Below are positions 52,201-61,200 of a stretch of DNA of 64,000 bases, piece after piece. The notes beneath the pieces were generated by a model. That model made no database searches and was not told where the DNA came from. It saw only the letters and a program-made list of their open reading frames with translations. Origin of the DNA: DAOUJW01 sp965218945 (GTDB lineage Bacteria > Chloroflexota > Dehalococcoidia > Lucifugimonadales > UBA2985); NCBI GenBank assembly GCA_965218945.1, contig OZ244718.1, positions 2,480,001-2,544,000 on the forward strand, read 5' to 3'. The number at the start of each line of letters is the position of its first letter. Within the stretch, counting starts at the first letter, position 1. A program made the position numbers and the translations under genes.

Positions 52201-55200
52201 TTCTCGTAGTCGGGCGGGCTGGAGAAGGCCAGCACTGCCCGGCCACTGCCGACTCCGGTGATGATGAAGTCACCACTGTCGGCGCCCTCCAGCGACCAGC
52301 TAATGGGACCGCGCTGCGGCTCGGACGCTCGGAATGTGTAGACTGCCGACGTGCCGTTCTCCCGGTAGGTGGCGGGAGGGCGGCGGGTGGTGATGGTGGG
52401 CTCCACGCCCTCCGCGTCGTTTTCGACGGTGACCCTCACGGGCAGCGACGCCTTGATGCCCCCGCTGTCCTCGGCCTGGATTTCCACGTTGTACACGTTG
52501 TCCTTGCCAGAGTCCGCCGGCTGCTCGAAGTCGGGTGCATTCTCCTCCTTGAAGGAGAACTGGGCCCCCTCGTCTATGTCGAAGAACCTCGCGTCCACTC
52601 CTCCCACCGACCAGGTAACTGTGTCGGCTCCCTCCGGGTCGGTGGCCCGGTAGGTGTACAGGCGGGAGGTCACGTTCTCGTTCTGCCGCAGCGCCGTCGC
52701 CGAGCTGCTTGTTGTCGTGATGGCGGGCGGCTCGTTGACGTCGGTGACGGTGACGGTCACGTCGAAAGAACCGTAATAGCGCCCGTCGTAGGGCCTCACC
52801 TGCAACTGGTAGATGTTGTCCCGGTTCGAGTCGGCAGGACGCTCAAAGTCAGGGGTGTTGCGGAATGCGAGCACGCCCTCCTGGCTGATGGTGAAGTCAC
52901 CCCCGTCAGTACCTCCCACGGTCCACCGGGTGACCGTGTCCCCCTCGGGGTCGAACCCCGTGTAGACGGCGCTGGGCAGGTCCTGGTTCTCGCTTATGGT
53001 GAAGCTGGACCGCCCGCCGGTTACTTCAGGCCCTTCGTTCACGTCCCGCACCGTCACCGTCACGTCCAGCGACGCCTTGATGCCCCCGCTGTCCTCGGCC
53101 TGGATTTCCACGTTGTACACGTTGTCCCTGTCCGAGTCCGCCGGCCGCTCGAAGTCCGGCGGGCTGTCTGCCTTGAAGGAGAACTGGCCCCGCTCGTCTA
53201 TGTCGAAGAACCTCGCGTCCACTCCTCCCACCGACCAGGTAACCGTGTCGGCGCCCTCCGGGTCCGTGGCCCGGTAGGTGTACAGGCGAGAGGTCACGTT
53301 TTCGTTCTGCCACAGCGCCGTCGCCGAACTGCTTGTTGTCGTGATGGCGGGCGGCTCGTTGACCGGCGTCACCGTCACCGTCTCCTCAAAGCTGCCGTAG
53401 TTTCTGCCGTCGGAGGCCTGCACAGTGAAAACGTACACGTTGTCCCGGTTGGAGTCGGCAGGACGTTCGTAATCTGGGGTGTTCCGGAACCGCAGTTCCC
53501 CCTGTTCGTTGATCACGAAGTCGCCGCCGTCGCTGCCCGAAGTGCGCCAGCGGGACACCGTGCCCCCCTCCGGGTCTGTGGCGGTGTACCGGGCCAGCAC
53601 CTGCAACTGGTCCTGGTTCTCCGGCACGCTGCCGGGAGCGCTGCCCACCTGGCTTATCTCCGGTCCTTCGTTCACGTCCCGCACCGTCACCGTCACGTCC
53701 AGCGACGCCTTGATGCCCCCGCTGTCCGCGGCCTGGATTTCCACGTTGTACACGTTGTCCCTGCCCGAGTCCGCAGGCTGCTCATAGTCCGGAGAGCTGT
53801 CTTCCTTGAAGGAGAACTGGCCCCCCTCGTCTATGTCGAAGAACCTCGCGTCCACTCCCTCCACCGACCAGGTAACCGTGTCGGCTCCCTCCGGGTCCGT
53901 GGCCCGGTAGGTGTACAGGCGAGAGGTCACGTTCTCGTTCTGCCGCAGCGCCGTCGCCGAGCTGCTTGTCGTCGTGATGGCGGGCGGCTCGTTGACGTCG
54001 TTGACGGTGACGGTCACGTCAAAGGAACCGTAATAGCGCCCGTCGTAGGGCCTCACCTGCAACTCGTAGGTGTTGTCCCGGTTCGAGTCAACAGGACGCT
54101 CAAAGTCAGGGGTGTTGCGGAATGTGAGCACGCCCTCCTGGCTGATGGTGAAGTCACCCCCGTCAGTACCTCCCACGGTCCACCGGGTCACCGTGTCCCC
54201 CTCGGGGTCGAACCCCGTGTAGACGGCGCTGGGCAGGTCCTGGTTCTCGCTTATGGTGAAGCTGGACTGCCCGCCGGTTACCTCCGGCCCTTCGTTCACG
54301 TCGGTGACGGTGATTACAACGTTCAACCTGTCGGAGTAACCTCCTGAGTTGGAGGCCACGACGGCAATTTCGTAGTCATTGTCGCCACCCGAGTCACCAG
54401 GCTCTTCATGATTGGGAGCGCTCTTGAAGGTCAGCGCTCCCAGTTCGCTGATATCGAAGGAGTCGAAGTCGAGCCCTCTCAGGGTCCAGCTGATGGAGCC
54501 AGGCCCGTAGTTCCTGGCCCTGTAGGTGTGGACCGTGGAGATGAGGTTCTCCTGGTAGTGCAGTTTCTGGTAGGTCAGGCCGCTGCTGGGACTGGTGGTG
54601 ATGGCCGGTTCCCGGTTCTCGTGGTGGTTGGTGACGGTGACGGTGAAGTCAAAGCTGTCGGTCAGGCCCTGGTCGTCGGTCACCACCACCGTCAGCTCAT
54701 AGACGTTGTCCCCGTTGGCGTCGGCGGGATCCTCAAAGTCCGGTAAACCGTCGAACGTTAACACGCCGTCGCTGATCGTGAAGTTGCTCCAGTCGTCGCC
54801 TGTAAGTGACCAGAAGACAGGCCTCCCCTGGGGGTCCCGTGCGCGGAAGGTATAGATCGTACCCGTCCCATTCTCCTGTAACGTCAGGGAGGGCCGGCTG
54901 GTGGTGGTTATGGAGGGTTCCTCGACTCCAGCGGAGTTGATCACGGTGACGGTTACGCCCAGGCTGGCAGGGTTGCCGCCCTCGTCCGTGGCTTGCACCG
55001 TTACCAGGTATTCGTTGTCCTGGTTGAAATCCGTCGGCTTCTCGAAGTCGGGAATGTTCTTGAAGGTGAGCGCGCCCTGGTCGATGTTGAAGGCGTCGCC
55101 GTCGGTCCCCGAAAGGTCCCAGGCAATTGTCCGCCCCTCCGGGTCGGTGGCCTGGTAGGTAGCCACGGAGCGGACGCTGTTTTCCGGGAAGTCCGGAGGG

Positions 55201-58200
55201 GTTGCGCTGCCGGTTATGGTGGGCCGCTCGTCGACGTTTTCAACCATAACCGTCACGTCCAGCGAACCGTCGAGCCCGCCTTCATCGGTAGCCCGCACCG
55301 TGAAAACGTACACGTTGTCCCGGTTGGAATCGGTGGGACTCTCGTAGTTGGGGGTGTTGCGGAAGGTCAGTTCCCCCGTGTTCCTGTCGATGTTGAAGTC
55401 GCCACGGTCGGCGCCGGCGACGCTCCAGGTGATGGTGGACGCGACTCCATCCGGGTCGCTGGCCAAATATGACGCGCTGAAGTCTTCATCATTCTCGAAG
55501 ATAGTCAGTTGGGGTTCGCCGTCGACTGTCGGCTGCTCGTTGACTGCGGTAACAGTCACGGCGACGTCGAACGACGACGACAAAGTGCCCAGAAGCGATG
55601 GGGTGCCGTCGCCCAGATTCCCGTCGTCAGTGGCGACCACCTGGATGTTGTACTCGTTGTCTCCGCCCGAGTCGGATGAAGCGTCGTAATCGGGCTGGTC
55701 AACAAAGTACAGGTTGCCGGAGCCATCGATACGGAAACTATCCTCATCTGTTCCGGTTACCGACCAGGTTATCTGCCTTCCCTCGGGGTCGGTGGCGCTA
55801 TACCGGTCAAGCACCCTGGTGGTTGCGGTATTCTCCGGGTAGGAAAGTGTGGCATCGCCGACGATGGCGGGCTCCTCGTTTACGTCATTTACGATTACGG
55901 TTACGTTCCTGGTGCCAGTGCGGCTGCCGTCATTGGCCCGTATCTGGATGCGGTACTCGTTGTTGCGCCCGGAGTCCGCCGAGCGCTCGTAGTCGGGCGC
56001 GCTTTTGAAGGTCAACACGCCGCCAGTGATGTCAAAGTCGCCCCGGTCCGTTCCGCCCAGGGTCCACGTTATGGTGCTTGCGCCCTCGGGATTGGCGGCG
56101 GTGTAGGTGGCCACAATGCCGGTGCCGTTCTCATCGTAGTCGTCGATGGTGGTAGCCCCAGCGATCTCCGGCGGCTCGTCTACGTCCTCTACCGTGACTG
56201 TCACCTCGAGGGACGAGGTGAACTCAGCGTCCTTGGCGTCGACGCTGACCTCGTAGACGTTGTTCCCATCCGAGTCGGTGGGGTTCTCGTAGTTGGGAGC
56301 TCCGTTGAAGGCCAGGTTGCCCGAGGAGTCGATGCGGAAGGAGTTGGCGTCGGTGCCCGATACTTCCCACATCACCGTATCGTCTTTATCGGGGTCTGTG
56401 GCGGCGTAGCGGGCCAGATTGCCGGCGGTGTTCTCCGCCACCGTGATCGCGTCCCTGCCAGTGGGTGTGGTGGGTGCCTCGTTGACGTTGGTGACGGTTA
56501 CGGTCACGTCCAGTCTTCCGGTCTTGGTGGCGTCCTCGGCGCGCACCCAGATGGTGTAGACGTTGTCGCCGTCGGCGTCCGCAGGGCTGTCGAAGTCGGG
56601 AACGTTCTTGAAGGTGAGCGCGCCCGCGTCGCTGATGTCGAAGTCGCCGCTGTCCGTCCCGTACAGAGACCAGGCGAACGAGGTGTTGACACCCTCAGGG
56701 TCGGTGGCGCTGTATGTTTGCAGAACAGTGGTGGTATCCGTGCCTTCGGCGAATGTGAGGGCATCGTCTCCTGTTATCACCGGACGCTCGTCCTCGACGT
56801 CATGGATGACCACGGTTACGGGAAAGGTAGCGGTGTTCTGCCCATCGGACGCAAGAACGTTCAGGTCATAGGCGTTGTTCCCGCCGACATCCTGTGGGTC
56901 CTCAAAGTCGCCCGCGGAATCGAAGTTCAGCACCCCGTTCGCGATGCTGAAGAAGCTGGCATCGTCCCCCGAGAGCGACCAGGTGATGCCGTCACTTTCG
57001 GGATCGGTAGCGGTGTACGTGGTCACGTCTCTGGGACTGGGCTCAAAAAAGTACGGGCTCGCCCGGCCCGATACAACCGGTCCCGCGTTGAGACTGGCGC
57101 CGCTGACGGTTACCTCGGTCGAAGGAGTGCCGAGGCCCGCTACATTCTCTGCGCGCACACGCACAGTGTACGTGTTGCTGGAAACCAGTCCGGTGATGGT
57201 ATAGGAGGTCTCCGAAATCTCTACTTCCGAAACATCGGATGCCGTGCCCCAGTCCCCCGACGATAACTTCCATTGGACCGTGTAGCCCGTGATGTCCGAA
57301 CCGCCGTCTCCAACATTGAACGTGCGATCTAGGCCGAGCCAGCAGTCGAATGATAGCGTGAAGTCGCATACCGCGGGGGTTGACCAGCTCAGGTTAAGCT
57401 CACCGGGACCACCTAGAGAGGCGCTCAGGTTCCCCGGCTGATCCGGCGCCGCGGCCGCAACGGTGCTTGGCGCTTGTAAATCTATGACCTCGTGGTTGCC
57501 CAGATCGTCATCAAAGTGGATCTGCACCTTGATCGTCATCCCAGCATCGTATGGTGCAATTTCGTACCCGTCGCAACAACTCAGCGCCCGAAGGTAAGAT
57601 CCCAGCTCCATGAGGTCGTCGTCGGCAAGCCAGGTGAATCTGAAGTCGGGGTTCGTTAGGCCGTCGAGGTCCTCGATTGAGGAGGTATCTACGCGTAGGA
57701 CCTCACCCACCCGCTGCGCCCCTATGAATGTAGGAGTGCCCGTCGGCGCGGTATTGACGGATTGGCGAGTGAAGGTCAGGGTAGCGATCCGCGCGTTCGA
57801 GAACTTGCCCGTGCCCCGGAGATTCGTGATGACTCCCTGCGGCGAGGTGGCGCTGTTCGACAGTGAGAACCCGCTCCCTTCCTCGGTCCCAGCGTCCCAC
57901 GGGAACAGGTCTACTTGGAGCGACTCCACCCAGTCTCCCCCGGCGTACAGCAGCGTAAGCCCGGAGACGCCGACGAACCAGTCCGGGCTTGGGGCGACCA
58001 TCGTAAGCAGGGTGACCCGGGGATGATCGGCGGTCAGCGTGACCGTCAGGGCTTTCGATGTGGTCGGGCGGATATTGTCGGTGTCGCCTGTCAGGACGCT
58101 GAGCGCATTCGACCCGGCGTCCATAACCTCATCCCGTAAGCCGGTCCATCCCCCGTCCTCCGCCATGGACTCGACCCCGGCGCTGGCCGCGCCGCCGCTT

Positions 58201-61200
58201 CGCAAGAAGGTCACGCCGGAGTTGTGGACGGCGCCGATCAGGCGCGAGAAATGCGCGCCGTCGGGCACGCCGCCGGGCGTGGCGGCCGCGGTCCACTGCC
58301 CCTCGAACGTCACGGTGTAGACGACTGTCGACGGGTCCGCGGACGGATCGCTCGCCGACGGGCTCAACGACGTGTTGGGCGGCCGGGGCGCCACCGCGTT
58401 TGCCGATACCCCGCTGGCGCTCCTGCCTGTCCCGAGTCCGTCGTTGTATGACGCCGTGGCTCGCAGGTACCTGTTCAGGTCATCGGCCCTCGGCGTGTAG
58501 CTGGCAGACGTGGCATTGCTGATGGCGGTCCAGGGGCCGGTGCTGTTTGGGGACCTCTCCCAGGACCAGCCGACGCTGCCCGAGACGGTGTCGGGGTCGG
58601 TCAGCCCGGCGGTCAGCTTGGCGCCAACCTGGGGCTGCGCAGGCAACAGGGTAACCGTCCCCGGATCCTCCGCGTTCGTGACGTTTACTCTCACAGTGGT
58701 CGTATCCGAGGCAGCGTAGTCGCTGACCGTCAGGGTGAAGGTATGGGTCTTCGTTTTCTCGTAGTCGAGGGGGGCCTTCGTCTTCAACTGGCCGGTCGAG
58801 CTGTCGATGGCGAAGAACCCGGCGCCGGCGGCGTCCAGGGAGTAGGTCAAGGGGTCATCTTCGGCGTCAATGGCCGCCACCGCAGCGCCGATGTCCACGC
58901 CTGCAGCCGTGTTCTCCGGTATGCTGCGGACTCCGGTCTCGCTGGAGGGGAACTCCGGCGCGGTGTTCGACGCGCTTGACGCGGCTACCCTCGCGCTGTG
59001 GGTCGCCTGCCCGCCATCGGCCACGGCCGCCACCTGATAGATGTAGGGGCCATCGGTCACGTCGGGGTCCGTGTATTCAAGCGCGTCGAGGTTCTCAACG
59101 AGGGTCTTAAGGGTCTTAACGGTGGTGTCTTTGCTGCGGTAGATGTTGTAGGTGATCCCCGGCGGCGGGGTCCAATGGCCTGAAGCCACTGCGGACCAGG
59201 CCAGGACCGCCTGGCCCTGTTTGGCATCCGCCGTCAGCGCCGGACCGGCGCGCAGCTGATGGCCGAACTCTTGCCAAGTCGCCTGCCCATCCCCATCGAA
59301 GTCCACCGACAATGCCGGATACTGTGTGGTCGTCCCGAAATCCCAGGGATCGTCGCGGGCGCTGTCTCCGTACAGATCCAGGTTCCACGACTGATAGATC
59401 CCGTTGTAGCCGATGGGCGCCTGCAACTCGGCCGTCGTGTTTCCCCTATCCCTGCTGCTACTGATGCCCGAGGTCGTCGAGTCCCAGTAGCTTGCGCCCA
59501 CAAGGTGGCCGCCATTCCCTACCAGCCCGCCCCCATAGGAGCTCCGGCGCGACACGGGACCGGTGGCATAGCTGCTGTTGATGAGGTTAGCATTGGTCCC
59601 AACCAGTCCGCCGACATCAAGACCCCCGGACACACGGCCCGTGGCGTAGCTGGCGTAAATCCTTCCATTGCGGCCGTTCCTCCCGACCAGCCCGCCGACA
59701 GTCGATCCGGTGACGGGTCCCGTCGCATAGCTGCTCACGATGACGCCGTCGCTGTACCCGACCAGTCCGCCGGCGGGGTAACCGTCGACGGCGCCTGTCG
59801 CGTAGCTGGAGGTGATCGCGCCGTTGTTTACCCCGACCAGCCCGCCGATGCCCGGAAAGTTGCGCGCAAACACGACGCAAGGTGATGGGCTGCAGGCTGG
59901 TGGTTGCGGCGCAGATGATGCCGTTGCAAAGCTGTGGCTGCGGGTGATGGTTCCGTCATTCTCCCCGACCAGCCCGCCGACCCCGTCGTCACCGGACACC
60001 TTGCCCGTCGTCCCGCTGGCGATGACGGCGCCGTAGTTGTGCCCGACCAGCCCGCCGACAGAATCCACGCCCACCACATCGACGTCGATCACGCTGAGGT
60101 TGCGGATGACGCCGGACTGACCGAGCCCGCCGAACAACCCCGCTTGGTCGGCTCCCCTGACGAACAGGTTGGCAATGACATGGTCGTTGCCGTCGAACGT
60201 GGTGTTGAAGGCCCCAAACGATCGGAACTCCGAAACGCCAATGGGTGCCCAACCGGCGCCGTCATTCCAGTACGTGTCGCCCGCACCCGCGTCGCCGCTC
60301 CCATCGGTATCGAAGTCCAGGTCCGCCTCCAGCTCATACCCGGAGCAGCCGTCGAAGCCGCAGCCCCAATGATCGATGGACTCGGGGAACGCGAGCGCGA
60401 ATGCGTCGTCGTCCGGGACGGACTGCCCGTTCAGGTTGTGGCGCATGGCATCGACCTGGGCCAGGGTCCAAATCTCGATCAGCCGGTCGTCGTCGGTGTC
60501 ATAGTCGTTCCCCACCGTCACCCTGAAGCGCTGTGTCGCACTCGGGTTCGACCCGACGGCGTCGGTCGCCGTCACGGTGACGATTGCCCGTCCCGCGCCC
60601 ACCGGCGTGATCGTCACCGGCGAGCCCAACACGCTCACCGCGGCGACCGACGCGTCGGAGGTGGCCGCCGTGTGTCTCAGCGAATCGTCGTCCGGATCCC
60701 GGAACGCGCCCGCGACGTCGACCGCTACCGGGTCCGCCCCCAACAGCAGCGTCACGTCCGCCAGCGTCCCCGTTGCCAGCGGCGGCTGGTTCCCCGCGCC
60801 CGCGGTCACCGGCGCCGCTGTGCTGCGCACCACCTCGCCGCCTGCAATCACAGCGGCCACCCAGTACGTGTATCGATCGCCTGTCGTCACATCGGTATCG
60901 GCGTACTCGGTCCCGGTCAGGTCCTCCGCCACAGCCGCCGCGGTTGAACCGTCATCGCGGTAGACGGTGTAGGTCACACTGGGCGCCGGTTTCCACGGGC
61001 TGACGTCCGCCGCATCCCAGCTCAGGTTTACCTGGGCCTGCCCGTCCGCCGTTGTCGCCGAGAGGCTGAACCTTGTCCGGAACTGGTATCCGAATTCCTG
61101 CCACGTCTCAGTGTCATCGCCGCTCAGGTCCACGGACAGAACCGGATACTGCGTCGATGTCCCGAAGTCCCAGGGCTCGTCGGCCTCGTCGTCGCCGAAT

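Noticed and set aside
45954..54347. Very long plus-strand open frames (45954-48590, 48693-51074, 52134-54347) opposite the giant gene
   Set aside because: They are mirror shadows of a GC-rich repetitive gene: Arg/Val/Gly-rich, no ribosome sites and no domain character, and they keep the period of the cadherin repeats.
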